Source: Methanomicrobium antiquum (GTDB lineage Archaea > Halobacteriota > Methanomicrobia > Methanomicrobiales > Methanomicrobiaceae). From it: a stretch of 64,000 nt of DNA. Of this stretch, positions 16,238 through 25,622 are shown piece by piece. The position numbers were made by a program, and so were the translations under genes. The stretch lies in assembly GCF_029633915.1 (NCBI RefSeq), contig NZ_CP091092.1, positions 1,302,001 through 1,366,000 of the forward strand. Direction: 5' to 3'. The notes beneath the pieces are model-generated. The model was given only the letters and a program-made list of their open reading frames with translations. It did not search any database and was not told where the DNA came from. Position 1 is the first letter of the stretch, and each line of letters begins with the position of its first letter.

Positions 16238-16777
16238 ATGACAAGGGTTTTTGTTGCAATTGAACTTCCGGAATTGGCAAAGGAAAAAATATCAAAGATA
16301 GAAAAGTGCCTTTTAGATACAGATTCGCGAATAAACCCGGTAAATCCTGATTATGCACACATTACACTAAAGTTCATCGGCGATGTTGAAGATAAACAAT
16401 TAGAGTCGATTAAAAAAAGTCTCTTTTTGATAAAATATTCAAAATATCATATCAATCTTAAGGGGCTTAAACTAAACAGCAAAAAATCTCCACGTATTGT
16501 ATGGATTGAAGGATATGACAATAAAGAAACAACAATGCTTGTTGAAATAATAGAAGATGCTCTTTATCCTCTTGGAATAGAAAAAGAAAACCGCTCCTAT
16601 AAGCTCCATGCAACTGTTGCCAGAATTAAAAGATGGCACAACTCTCTTATGCCTGCCATTAAATTGTTTGAAGACGAAGAGATATGTGATTTTGAGGTTT
16701 GCGGCTTTAAGCTTAAAAAAAGCACACTTACACCAAAAGGACCAGTATATGAAGACATCCTGGAGGTTTCATTTTAA
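16238..16777 (+). CDS. thpR: RNA 2',3'-cyclic phosphodiesterase (ThpR/LigT family)
   Basis: The 179-residue protein starts MTRVFVAIELPELAK and carries two H-x-T-x motifs of the 2H phosphoesterases: AHITLKFIGDV near residue 45 and LHATVARIKR near residue 128. These enzymes open 2',3'-cyclic phosphates in RNA and have been linked to tRNA-half joining in vitro. Length is typical. Its TAA overlaps the ATG of cca by one base (TAATG), so translation is coupled to the CCA-adding enzyme, which suggests a joint role in tRNA 3'-end metabolism. The same gene pair is common in euryarchaeota. Confidence 0.9.
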   Translation: MTRVFVAIELPELAKEKISKIEKCLLDTDSRINPVNPDYAHITLKFIGDVEDKQLESIKKSLFLIKYSKYHINLKGLKLNSKKSPRIVWIEGYDNKETTMLVEIIEDALYPLGIEKENRSYKLHATVARIKRWHNSLMPAIKLFEDEEICDFEVCGFKLKKSTLTPKGPVYEDILEVSF

Positions 16778-18150
16778 TGCACCGTGAATGTGAAGAGAAA
16801 ATACTTGCCAAAATCCGGCCAGAATCGGAAGAAAAGGATCAAATTTTTAAAATTGCAGATGACTTAGTCTCTGCAGTTGATAAAAGCGGGATTGCAAAAG
16901 GAATGGTTGCAGGTTCTGTTGCCAGAGATACATGGGTTTCCGGAGACCGCGATCTCGACATATTCATGCTTTTTTCACCTTCACTTCCAAGAGAAGAGCT
17001 TGAAGAAAAGGGCCTTTTTCTTGCAAGAGAGATTGCACTTTCTTTTAATGGAAAAATTGTTGAAAAGTATGCGGAACATCCATATATAAACGCAAACATC
17101 CGCGGATATGATGTTGACCTTGTTCCCTGCTACGCTGTATCAGACGCTTCTAAAATCCAGAGTGCAGTTGACAGAACTCCATTTCACACCCGCTATATGA
17201 AAGAGAAAATAGTCAGTCTTTCAGACGATGTTTTGCTGCTAAAACAATTTTCAAAATCATGCGGAGTATATGGTTCTGATCAGATGACAGGCGGATTTGC
17301 AGGATATCTGTGTGAAATTTTAATTGCATATTATGGAGGGTTTTTTGAGTGTATTAATGCCGCTTCAAAATGGCATCCGGGAATTGTAATTGATATTGAA
17401 AAACATCAGGCAAAAGAATTTGATGATCCGCTTGTTGTAATAGACCCGGTAGATCCAAAAAGAAATGTCGCCGCCTCTCTTTCAGCTACAAGAATGTATG
17501 AATTTTCAGAATATGCAAGAGGATATCTGAAAAATCCGTCATGTGAATTTTTCAGGGCAAAAAAGAGAGAGATATTCTTAAGATCTGAGTTTTCAGAAAA
17601 AATAAATGAAAGAGAAACAATTTTTTATGGAATTTCATTTGACACCCCGGGAGTTATCCCGGACGTCATTGTTCCCCAGCTTAAAAAAAGTGCCTCATCT
17701 GTAACTGCGCTTTTGGAGAGAAACAATTTTGCAATTAACCGTTCCGGCTATTTTATGGGGAATAAAAAAAGTTTATTATTATTTGAACTATTGTATGACA
17801 CTCTTCCGGTAATTGAAAGGCGCCAGGGCCCTCCGGTCTGGGAAGAGGAAAATTCAGAGAAATTTATCTCAAAACACCTTGGACAGACATTTTCAGGCCC
17901 GTACATAAGAGAAGGGAAATACTATGTTGAAATAAAACGCAGACATTCAACCGCTGAAAGCCTCTTTAATTCAGATGATTTTAAGCAATCTGGACTTGGA
18001 AAGCATGTAAAAAAGTCAATACTGGATGAGTATCAGATTCTTAAAAATTCAGACTGCTGGACTGAGGAGTTTTCTGAATTTCTCTATGAGTTCATAACCA
18101 AAATCTCACCATTATCAGAGATTCTTTTAGATGCAGATAAAAAAAGATAA
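16777..18150 (+). CDS. cca: CCA-adding tRNA nucleotidyltransferase, archaeal class I
   Basis: The 457-residue protein adds or repairs the CCA end of tRNAs with CTP and ATP. The nucleotidyltransferase signature GSVARDTWVSGDRDLDIFM near residue 45-65 contains the GS and two metal-binding aspartates; the third acidic residue is in VDLVPCYAV. Typical archaeal central and tail domains follow (KQFSKSCGVYGSDQMTGGFA, PPVWEEENSEKF). Length is as expected for the archaeal class. It begins inside the last codon of thpR, and no gene follows for 326 bp. No oddities are seen. Confidence 0.93.
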   Translation: MHRECEEKILAKIRPESEEKDQIFKIADDLVSAVDKSGIAKGMVAGSVARDTWVSGDRDLDIFMLFSPSLPREELEEKGLFLAREIALSFNGKIVEKYAEHPYINANIRGYDVDLVPCYAVSDASKIQSAVDRTPFHTRYMKEKIVSLSDDVLLLKQFSKSCGVYGSDQMTGGFAGYLCEILIAYYGGFFECINAASKWHPGIVIDIEKHQAKEFDDPLVVIDPVDPKRNVAASLSATRMYEFSEYARGYLKNPSCEFFRAKKREIFLRSEFSEKINERETIFYGISFDTPGVIPDVIVPQLKKSASSVTALLERNNFAINRSGYFMGNKKSLLLFELLYDTLPVIERRQGPPVWEEENSEKFISKHLGQTFSGPYIREGKYYVEIKRRHSTAESLFNSDDFKQSGLGKHVKKSILDEYQILKNSDCWTEEFSEFLYEFITKISPLSEILLDADKKR

Positions 18151-18476
18151 AAAAAAGATAATATAATATTTTGTAATTTATTAAATCAAGAATTCCCGGT
18201 TATTTTTTCATTTTTAAGGCATTCATTGGACAAATGTTTCAATGCACATTAAATTGCCATGAAAGTAAAAAATCCAGAAATAATTATCAGGTTTTTTGTG
18301 TGATGAAAAACGATATCAGTAAATGTATAGTTCCAAAGTTGTATAGTATCAAAGCCGAGATCTATATTATCTATATAGATTCTGTAGAGTAAATATATAT
18401 ATTAATAAAGTCTGATTTTAACTATATTCTGCAGAGATAAAATTTTAATGCAGGTTATTTAAGGTGATTTATTCAT
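18151..18476. other. Intergenic region with promoter of the PhoU-like gene
   Basis: The 326-bp gap after cca has AT-rich sequence without a frame of note. The right half contains the 12-bp palindrome at 18369-18380, a TATA-like AAATATATATATT shortly after it, and AAGGTGATTT before the ATG as ribosome binding site. Confidence 0.5.
18369..18380. promoter_or_regulatory. Palindrome ATCTATATAGAT upstream of the PhoU-like gene
   Basis: This is a perfect 12-bp palindrome about 100 bp before the ATG, close to a TATA-like stretch. A related AT-rich palindrome (ATATAGATCTATAT) lies before glnA at 19668. A shared operator is possible but unproven. Confidence 0.3.
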
Positions 18477-19490
18477 ATGGAGATTAGGAAAGTCCAGGTA
18501 ACAGGCGGTTCATCATATATTATTTCTCTTCCAAAGGAGTGGGTCAAAAATTCAGGCATACAGAAAAATGATCCTCTTGGATTAATTGTACAGTCTGACG
18601 GATCACTTACAATAACACCTGAAATAACCGGTAGAATGATTGAAAGAGTGAAAATATTCAACCTAAAAGATATTGACGATTCAGAAATTTTATACCGCCT
18701 TTTAATTGGTGCATATGTCACAGGTTTTAATACAATAAAAATTATAACCCCGACAAGAATTCCCACTTTTGCGCATAAAGCCGTAAGACAGTTTATTCAG
18801 GCATCTGTCGGACAGGAAGTGTCAGAAGAAACCGAAAAAAGCATCACAATAAAGGATTTACTAAATCCCGGAGAGATGCCATTTGAAAATGTAATTTCAC
18901 GAATGTTTGTGATAATAGACGGGATGTTAAGAGACGCTGTATTCGCCTTAAAAACACGCGACAGCTTCCTGATAGAGGATGTAATTTCAAGAGACAGAGA
19001 TGTTAACAAGCTTTACTGGCTGATTTCAAGACAATACAACCTGCTTTTAAGAAACGTCTCATTATCCCGCGAAATGGGGATGAATGTTGAGATGGCGCTT
19101 CATTACCTCCAGGTTTCAAGAGTCATGGAACGTGCGGGAGATCAGGTTGTAAAAGTCGCAGAAAACGTTGAATCACTTCTTTTCGTTTCAATTGAAAAAA
19201 AAATAATGGACGAAATTCAATCTCTGACCACCGAAGTCATGGATATTTTCAACTCAGGCATCAATTCATTCTTCAAATGTGATTTGAAAAAATCCAATGA
19301 AGTTCTTTTGAATGTGAAAAAATACAACAAAAAATGCGATGAAGCGAGCCACGACCTTTTTGATATGGGAAGAAGCGGTGTAGTTTCCATAGGATACATC
19401 TTCGAAAACCTAAAAAGAATCGGAGAATACACAGGAGTCATCTGCGAGACATCAATTAACCATATTGTAATGGAAAACAATACAGATTAG
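18477..19490 (+). CDS. Phosphate uptake regulator, AbrB plus PhoU domains
   Basis: The 337-residue protein starts with a SpoVT/AbrB-type swapped-hairpin DNA-binding domain (MEIRKVQVTGGSSYIISLPK, residues 1-45), followed by two PhoU-like helical domains (EMGMNVEMALHYLQVSRVME and CDEASHDLFDMGRSG). The E/D-x-x-x-D pattern of PhoU metal binding is partly present. Archaeal proteins of this build are taken as regulators of phosphate transport; here no pst genes are adjacent, so the target is open. The gene stands alone with its own promoter region and is followed by glnA in the same direction 257 bp on. Confidence 0.85.
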   Translation: MEIRKVQVTGGSSYIISLPKEWVKNSGIQKNDPLGLIVQSDGSLTITPEITGRMIERVKIFNLKDIDDSEILYRLLIGAYVTGFNTIKIITPTRIPTFAHKAVRQFIQASVGQEVSEETEKSITIKDLLNPGEMPFENVISRMFVIIDGMLRDAVFALKTRDSFLIEDVISRDRDVNKLYWLISRQYNLLLRNVSLSREMGMNVEMALHYLQVSRVMERAGDQVVKVAENVESLLFVSIEKKIMDEIQSLTTEVMDIFNSGINSFFKCDLKKSNEVLLNVKKYNKKCDEASHDLFDMGRSGVVSIGYIFENLKRIGEYTGVICETSINHIVMENNTD

Positions 19491-19667
19491 AACCAAACAA
19501 TTTGATTCTTATCACTCAATTTGATCCAAATCGTTTTTATCCAGATAATTTTGAAACGTACCTGATTTTACCAGACTATTATTTTAGTGATAAGTCCAAA
19601 AAATCCTCAACTATAGTCAAACCCTGTCTTTTTCAGAGAAAAACCTGATTTGTTATAAAGATTTACT

Positions 19668-19681
19668 ATATAGATCTATAT
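19668..19681. promoter_or_regulatory. Perfect 14-bp palindrome upstream of glnA
   Basis: ATATAGATCTATAT stands 66 bp before the glnA ATG, at or near the place expected for a TATA box and an overlapping operator. It does not match the GGAA-N6-TTCC operator described for NrpR in methanogens. A role in nitrogen control is therefore only a possibility. Confidence 0.35.
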
Positions 19682-19747
19682 TGATTATAGTGAATCTAAA
19701 TTAAAAATAGGGTGAACTATAAATATAGAATCCTTCTACTTATGATC

Positions 19748-21067
19748 ATGACAGACGTTTCTACAATGCTACAGAGAATAAAAGATGATAAAGTAAAATT
19801 CATTCGTCTTCAGTTCTCTGACATTCAGGGACAAATAAAGAATGTTGCTATTCCTGAAGCACAGGCTGAAAAAGCAATGACTGACGGAATCTCGTTTGAC
19901 GGATCGTCAATTGAAGGTTTTGCACGAATCGAAGAGTCTGATATGGTATTAAAGCCGGACCTTGAAACCTATGCTGTTCTTCCATGGAGAAAAGATATTG
20001 TTGCGGCACGATTCATCTGTGATGTATATATGCCGGATGGAACACCTTTTGAAGGCGACCCACGCTATATTCTAAAAAAGGTGCTTAAAGAAGCGGCTGA
20101 CATGGGTTATACCTTCAACACAGGACCTGAACTTGAGTTCTTCCTCTTTAAGATGATTGACGGAAAACCCTCAACAGAGTTCAAAGATCAGGGGGGATAC
20201 TTTGACCTTGCACCAACAGATCTTGCAGAGGATGTCAGACGCGACATTGTTCTTGCTCTGACTGACATGGGTTTTGATGTGGAAGCATCCCACCACGAAG
20301 TTGCACAATCACAGCATGAGATTGATTTCAAATACGGTGATGCTCTTAAAATGGCAGACAACGTCATTACATTCAGATTTGTTGCAAAAACAATTGCCCT
20401 TCTAAACAACCTTAATGCAACATTCATGGCAAAGCCGGTATTTGGCATAAACGGAAGCGGAATGCATACAAACTGTTCTCTTTCAAAGAATGGTGAAAAC
20501 GCATTCTATGATCCTGATACACCTCTTCAGTTATCAGATGTTGCAATGCACTTTATAGCAGGTGTCTTAAGCCACTCAAAAAGCATCACACGTATTGCAA
20601 ACCCGACAATAAATTCATACAAACGTTTAGTCCCGGGGTATGAGGCACCGGTTTATATATCATGGAGTGCTTCTAACAGGACGGCATTAATCCGTGTTCC
20701 GGCTCCCCGCGGCAAATCGACACGTGTTGAATTAAGAAGCCCCGATCCCACATGCAATCCTTATCTTACATTTGCCGCAATTCTGGCCGCAGGTCTTGAA
20801 GGCATGAAAAAAGAGATGCAGCCTCCGGCAGGCGCAAAACAAAACATCTTTGCACTCTCCGAAGAAGAAAGAAATCTCGCACATATCGACACTCTTCCGG
20901 GCGATCTCATAACCGCAAACAAATATTTCATGGAAGATGAACTTCTCTGTAATCTGTTTGGAAAACATGTAGTATCCGGAATTGATGATTTAGCCAGAAT
21001 CGAATGGGACAACTTCAGAACAACTGTACACCCATGGGAAGTAGAACAGTATCTTTCCAGATACTAA
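19748..21067 (+). CDS. glnA: Glutamine synthetase, type I
   Basis: The 439-residue enzyme makes glutamine from glutamate, ammonia and ATP. The start is taken at ATG 19748 (MTDVSTMLQRIKDDKVKFIR), matching the family; an in-frame ATG lies at 19712. Visible motifs are FDGSSIEGFARIEESDM (beta-grasp domain), FNTGPELEFFLF, the ATP/ammonium site GSGMHTNCSLS, NRTALIRVPAPRGKSTRVEL and DPTCNPYLTFAA. The adenylylation-type loop of enteric enzymes (a tyrosine in NLYDLP) is not present, so control by adenylylation is unlikely; archaeal enzymes are usually controlled by transcription, 2-oxoglutarate and GlnK. A 14-bp palindrome lies upstream. Confidence 0.96.
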   Translation: MTDVSTMLQRIKDDKVKFIRLQFSDIQGQIKNVAIPEAQAEKAMTDGISFDGSSIEGFARIEESDMVLKPDLETYAVLPWRKDIVAARFICDVYMPDGTPFEGDPRYILKKVLKEAADMGYTFNTGPELEFFLFKMIDGKPSTEFKDQGGYFDLAPTDLAEDVRRDIVLALTDMGFDVEASHHEVAQSQHEIDFKYGDALKMADNVITFRFVAKTIALLNNLNATFMAKPVFGINGSGMHTNCSLSKNGENAFYDPDTPLQLSDVAMHFIAGVLSHSKSITRIANPTINSYKRLVPGYEAPVYISWSASNRTALIRVPAPRGKSTRVELRSPDPTCNPYLTFAAILAAGLEGMKKEMQPPAGAKQNIFALSEEERNLAHIDTLPGDLITANKYFMEDELLCNLFGKHVVSGIDDLARIEWDNFRTTVHPWEVEQYLSRY

Positions 21068-21104
21068 AAAAAACCCAATATCTTTTCTTCACAATAACTC
21101 TTCT

Positions 21105-22889
21105 TCAAAACATCTCTTTTTTAAGACTCCAGGTCTGAACATCATAGCCCTCTGGTGATAAGCTCAAAAATGCTCTTTTATCAATGAAATTCTCACCATA
21201 TAGATCTTTTTTTATCGGAAATACTAAAACTGATTCAAATACTTCCATCCTGCCAAGCTTTTTTGAATAATATGGAACACCAACATTCTGCATATAATCA
21301 GTGACAGCAAAAGGACTGTACTCATCGCCGTTATAATACAATTTAAATGAGTTCAAAGAAGGAGTCTTTACACCGTCAACTCCAAAACCGCGATAGCCAA
21401 GATGGGCAAATCTGAGTGTTACCAAAAGAAAAATCTCATCATAATCTGCCTTAATCTGCTTCACCTCACCAGTTAAAACATTCTTTGCCAGAATGCCGGA
21501 TGCAAGCGTCCAGTCCTCAACTTTAAAAGAGAGATCATTGCCTCCTGATTTATCCTTATAAAAAAAGCTGTCACAAAGACTGTGTGTATCTACAAAATGA
21601 TAATCATTTGAATTAATTACAGTATCAACTTCATAAGGTACAATATTCATAGTGGCGGCAAGAGAATTTAATTTTTCAAGACCCTTTCTGGCACCTTCTG
21701 ATGCTCTTAGAAGTGCTTCACTATCAGAATACTCTCCAAAATACCAATAGTCAGACATTGCATCAGAAATCAGAAAAATTACATCCATCAATTCATTTTT
21801 TTTATCTTTATAGTCTTTTGATACAGAGATCTTTTTTAGTTCATTTTTAATTGTAAAAAGCCGGTTATTTAGTGCCGCCGCCGATTTTATTACGTTTTTG
21901 TAATCCCCGTCTTTGCTGAATTTGTCAATTTCATTTAGATTTTCAGCAATTTCTGTATAGGTTTTTGGAACATAATCTTTGAAATATGCATCATTTTCTA
22001 TTGATTCGGTGTTCTTTTCATCATATGCCAGAGAACTGCATAATGAAGCGTCATTTTTTTCATAGAATATAATTTTGCTTTCTTTTGGTATCAATAATTC
22101 AGACCAGCCAAGACTGCAGATGTAACTGTCTTCATCATTCCATTTATCCTCATATTTTCTTTCATCTGCGGCATTAAGAGTCAATAAAATCAAATCCTCA
22201 TCTGTCGTAGCATCAATAAAAAGTACAGAGACAAATCCAACATTCTCACCAAACCCACTCTTGTAAATACGGCGGATAATGTCTGTTGCAAAGGCTTCAT
22301 GTGCCCAGATAGTATTTCCAAGGCGGTTTTTGTTATCCAAAAGAATTGTTATTTTTATTCCGTTTTTACGGGACAGATAATCAGGATTTCCAAGATTTGA
22401 GTCAATAATAAGAGGAAAAATTCTGGACTCAAATCCCTCAATATTATTTCCGGTTTTATTGCCTGTGGGAATTGATTCAACAAGAATTGCATAAATTTCT
22501 TTTTTTATCTCAGATTCAGAATCAGCGGATTCAACAATAACAGAGCTGTTTATCTCTTTTGAAATAAATTCTCTTATTGATTCTTCCTTTTTTGGATTTT
22601 CATCTTTTACGAGTGATAATTCATCGACTTTTGAGGATATATTAACAGGAGCATTTTTCAAACTCTGATTTCCAGTTAAAAAAAGACAAATTCTGTCTAT
22701 TGTCGCATTAAAAAATTCTGAAACAGATGAATTATCAGTATTGTTTGTGACAGTATTGTAAGAATTGGATTTATTATTTGTATCATCTACATTTGTAAAG
22801 TTATTTTCTCCAATACAGCCGGCGCTGTTTGTAAATATGAATAAAATAATTATACAGATTATTCCGGATGCTAATACTTTTCTTTGTAT
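21105..22889 (-). CDS. Secreted lipoprotein of unknown function, unusual start codon
   Basis: The frame encodes about 594 residues. Its N-terminus, QRKVLASGIICIIILF and then IFTNSAGC, is a clean lipoprotein signal with lipobox SAGC, but in place of ATG there is ATA (22889-22887), seven bases after a run of seven G that could serve as ribosome binding site. No ATG, GTG or TTG in frame precedes the signal; the first is TTG 22661, after it. Downstream comes an Asn/Thr-rich linker (about residues 28-60) and a large acidic domain without known motifs (FGVDGVKTPSLNSFKLYYNG near the end). Either ATA is used or the start was recently mutated. Membrane-anchored outside the cell; function not recognised. 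Confidence 0.6.
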   Translation of the reverse strand: MQRKVLASGIICIIILFIFTNSAGCIGENNFTNVDDTNNKSNSYNTVTNNTDNSSVSEFFNATIDRICLFLTGNQSLKNAPVNISSKVDELSLVKDENPKKEESIREFISKEINSSVIVESADSESEIKKEIYAILVESIPTGNKTGNNIEGFESRIFPLIIDSNLGNPDYLSRKNGIKITILLDNKNRLGNTIWAHEAFATDIIRRIYKSGFGENVGFVSVLFIDATTDEDLILLTLNAADERKYEDKWNDEDSYICSLGWSELLIPKESKIIFYEKNDASLCSSLAYDEKNTESIENDAYFKDYVPKTYTEIAENLNEIDKFSKDGDYKNVIKSAAALNNRLFTIKNELKKISVSKDYKDKKNELMDVIFLISDAMSDYWYFGEYSDSEALLRASEGARKGLEKLNSLAATMNIVPYEVDTVINSNDYHFVDTHSLCDSFFYKDKSGGNDLSFKVEDWTLASGILAKNVLTGEVKQIKADYDEIFLLVTLRFAHLGYRGFGVDGVKTPSLNSFKLYYNGDEYSPFAVTDYMQNVGVPYYSKKLGRMEVFESVLVFPIKKDLYGENFIDKRAFLSLSPEGYDVQTWSLKKEMF

Positions 22890-22933
22890 CCAAACCCCCC
22901 CTGTTCAGATTAATTAATTCCTGATATTTACCT

Positions 22934-23003
22934 TTGTAAAATCACATTGTGATTTACATGGACTTTTTTACATGAAACATTTGTTTCATAAATGTTTTTT
23001 AAA
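22934..23003 (+). repeat. Dispersed hairpin repeat, diverged
   Basis: Stem AAATCAC/GTGATTT around ATT, then TACATGGACTTTTTTACATG, TTTCATAAATG and a T run. It shows the ATCAC/GTGAT version of the first stem, as at 6857. Confidence 0.6.
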
Positions 23004-23066
23004 TTTAAGGTTTTTAAAAGGATAAAATTTATGCTTAGCCCTTATGTGACTCTTTGACTGCTTTTT

Positions 23067-23212
23067 TGTTCTTACCTTATTTTTTCATAACTTATTTGTT
23101 CTTAGCTTATTTTTCCTTTTAGCTAATTTTTGTTCTTAACCTATTTTTTCATAACTTATTTGTTCTTAGCTTATTTTTCCTTTTAGCTAATTTTTGTTCT
23201 TAACCTATTATT
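23067..23212. repeat. AT-rich tandem repeat, about 64 bp, 2.3 copies
   Basis: The unit starts TTGTTCTTAACCTATTTTTT and is repeated at 23067, 23130 and 23194 with few changes; within it TTGTTCTTAGCTTATTTTTC is a half-length variant. It fills part of the 690-bp gap between the lipoprotein gene and the small membrane protein. Nothing else is recognised in that gap apart from the hairpin repeat at its left. Confidence 0.75.
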
Positions 23213-23580
23213 TTAATTAATTTTGTTCTTGGCCCCACATAAAAAATTTCAGATGATCTTAAATTATTAATCAAAACATTGACAATAGAATCATTGGATT
23301 AGCTAAATATATCTTTTTCTCTCTGACTCACCTGGTTTTGAGGTCTTTTTTAATCTCCCAATTAGAAATACCTGCGTATGTACTTGAGAGCCTGTATATA
23401 TTTGCAAAAAATTTAATTCTGAAAGGTCTTGCCCCCTGCCTGCAAAGAGGTATTTAACATGAGCATAGATTTAAAAAAAAGTAAAAGAGCAAAGATAAAA
23501 AAATAACAATTACAGAGCATCAGGATAAAAATCATCTGACAATGAGATAACAATAAATTGTATTAATTTCATGATTAAAA

Positions 23581-23766
23581 ATGGAAAACAGAATGAAATT
23601 TGATCACAAAGAAATTTTTATACTTTTCATCGCAGTAATGGCCGGATACATTGCCAGAAATATTTACAGCGAATTTCCATACTCACTGATAATAATGGTA
23701 ATTGCAATAATTGTTGTTTATTACCTTCTTGAATATTTCCTTAAAAAATTCCATAGTACAGAATAA
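23581..23766 (+). CDS. Small membrane protein
   Basis: The 61-residue product has two hydrophobic segments (IFILFIAVMAGYIARNI and YSLIIMVIAIIVVYYLLEYF) joined by a short loop, with a charged head and a lysine-rich tail. It is likely a two-helix membrane protein. I recognise no family. It precedes an aldehyde dehydrogenase gene by 39 bp in the same direction and may share its transcript. Confidence 0.5.
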   Translation: MENRMKFDHKEIFILFIAVMAGYIARNIYSEFPYSLIIMVIAIIVVYYLLEYFLKKFHSTE

Positions 23767-23805
23767 CAGAAAGTTATTTTGTAATATTTGCATTAATAAA
23801 GTATT

Positions 23806-25302
23806 ATGCCTGAAAATAATTTCCTTAAAGATTTTAGCCGGATTTTTGAAGAAAAATCAAAAATAGATGAAAATAGTTTATTAGATCCTTTAGGATTTAT
23901 CATCGGCGGTGAAATCAAAAAAAGCAGTGATTTTATTGATGTCATCTATCCCTATACAGATGAGAGATTTGCATCAGTATATTCTGCATCAGAATCAGAC
24001 GCAGAAGATGCTATTATTTCATCCCAAAAAGGTTTTTTGAAGACAAAAAAATTAAAATCCTATCAAAAACGCCGAATTCTGGAGAAGCTGTCTGATTTAA
24101 TCTGTGAGCACAAAGATTTATTTGTCGAAATTTTAATAAAAGAAGGAGGAAAAGTCCGTGATCTTTCATCAGCAGAAGTTGAAAGGGCAGTTGAGACAAT
24201 AAAAATATCAGCTGAAGAATCTGTACGAATGGACGGTGATATTATCTCACTTGACAGAACAATTCAGGGAGAAGATCACACAGGACTAATAAGACGGTTT
24301 CCAATCGGAACTGTACTTGCGATAACTCCGTTTAACTATCCCTTAAATCTTGCATGCCACAAAATAGGCCCGGCAATTGCCGCCGGAAATTCATTTATTC
24401 TAAAACCGGCTTCAAAGACACCACTATCTGCACTTCTTCTGGGGCATCTTTTAATAAAAACCGGATACCCAAAAGATGCTGTTAATGTTATTCCATGCAG
24501 TTCGAAAACTGCTGAAAATATGGTAACTGATGACAGAATTTCATATTTAAGCTTCACCGGCAGTCCTGCTGTCGGGTGGCATTTAAAATCGGTTGCAGGA
24601 AGAAAAAAGGCAGGTCTTGAATTAGGTGGAAATGCGGCTGTAATAGTCCATTCTGATGCAGATTTAAATTACGCCGCAGAAAAAATCACAACCGGTGCTC
24701 TTGCAAACGCAGGTCAGGTATGCATCTCCGTTCAGAGAATATTTGCGCATAAAAAAATCTATGAAGAGCTTCTTAAAAGCTTAAAAGAGAGATTTGAAAA
24801 AGTAATTCCGGGCGACCCAGAGAGATCAGGAGTGATGCTTGGACCGCTAATTTCAAAAGATGCATTAAAAGAAGCCTTATCTAAGATTGATGAAGCAGAA
24901 CAAAATGGTGCAAAGATTTTGTGCGGAAAAAAATTTGAGAATAATTTCTTATATCCCACACTTATATCAGATGCATCTATTGAATTGGCTGTCAGCCAAA
25001 CAGAGATATTTGCACCTGCAGCAACAATTTCGCCCTACAATACCCTTGAAGAGGCAATTGAGAAGATAAATAACTCACCCTTTGGCCTTCAGGCCGGAAT
25101 TTTTACAAAAGATATTGGAAACATCAGATTTTTTTATGAAGAAACATATGCCGGCGGGATCATAGTCAATGATATTCCTACATACCGTGTTGACTGTATG
25201 CCCTATGGAGGTGTGAAAATGTCAGGTTCAGGCAGGGAAGGTCCGCGCTATGCAATCAGGGAAATGACTGAAGAAAAACTTCTTGTGATTAATAATCCCT
25301 AA
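23806..25302 (+). CDS. NAD(P)-dependent aldehyde dehydrogenase
   Basis: The 498-residue protein oxidises an aldehyde to an acid, or acts on glyceraldehyde 3-phosphate without phosphorylation. Family motifs are all present: TPFNYPLNLACHKIGPAIAA with the conserved Asn, FTGSPAVGWHL (cofactor loop), the general-base glutamate in LELGGNAAVIV, the nucleophile in NAGQVCISVQR, and EIFAPAATI. In methanogens related enzymes are the lactaldehyde dehydrogenase of F420 synthesis (CofA, about 460 residues) and GapN-type enzymes; the N-terminal 35 residues here are extra. The sequence alone does not settle the substrate. Confidence 0.85.
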   Translation: MPENNFLKDFSRIFEEKSKIDENSLLDPLGFIIGGEIKKSSDFIDVIYPYTDERFASVYSASESDAEDAIISSQKGFLKTKKLKSYQKRRILEKLSDLICEHKDLFVEILIKEGGKVRDLSSAEVERAVETIKISAEESVRMDGDIISLDRTIQGEDHTGLIRRFPIGTVLAITPFNYPLNLACHKIGPAIAAGNSFILKPASKTPLSALLLGHLLIKTGYPKDAVNVIPCSSKTAENMVTDDRISYLSFTGSPAVGWHLKSVAGRKKAGLELGGNAAVIVHSDADLNYAAEKITTGALANAGQVCISVQRIFAHKKIYEELLKSLKERFEKVIPGDPERSGVMLGPLISKDALKEALSKIDEAEQNGAKILCGKKFENNFLYPTLISDASIELAVSQTEIFAPAATISPYNTLEEAIEKINNSPFGLQAGIFTKDIGNIRFFYEETYAGGIIVNDIPTYRVDCMPYGGVKMSGSGREGPRYAIREMTEEKLLVINNP

Positions 25303-25339
25303 ATTAATGCCTGAACACTTTAATAAATAATACCTGAAT

Positions 25340-25612
25340 TTAAGGTTCAGATGTCTTTACAAGTATTTCTGATGCGACATCGTTTAAAAGGACAATTTCA
25401 TTTTTTTCATCTTTTTTATTGCTGAGGGAAATAACTGTAATTTTTTCATCCCTTCCGGATATAGATTTTATCTCTGTTCCAACTGCAATTCCCATACACT
25501 CAAGCTCATTTTTAAATCCATAAATGCTCTCTATTATTCCACATTCATATTTTTCAAGCTCTGATACTTTTTTTTTCATAGATATACCTAAAAGTTCATC
25601 AAAATTCATCAA
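25340..25612 (-). CDS. FeoA-domain protein
   Basis: The 90-residue protein resembles the SH3-like FeoA domain: SELEKYECGIIESIYG, then ELECMGIAVGTEIKSIS and NEIVLLNDVASEILV, which matches the usual R-L-x-x-M-G-x-x-P-G-x-x-I pattern with changes. FeoA domains assist ferrous iron transport by FeoB or act in metal-dependent regulators. No feoB is nearby. Two in-frame ATG (25612 and 25579) could be the start. It ends ten bases from the next gene in the same direction but shares no clear function with it. Confidence 0.65.
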   Translation of the reverse strand: MMNFDELLGISMKKKVSELEKYECGIIESIYGFKNELECMGIAVGTEIKSISGRDEKITVISLSNKKDEKNEIVLLNDVASEILVKTSEP

Positions 25613-25622
25613 AGTTCAGATA

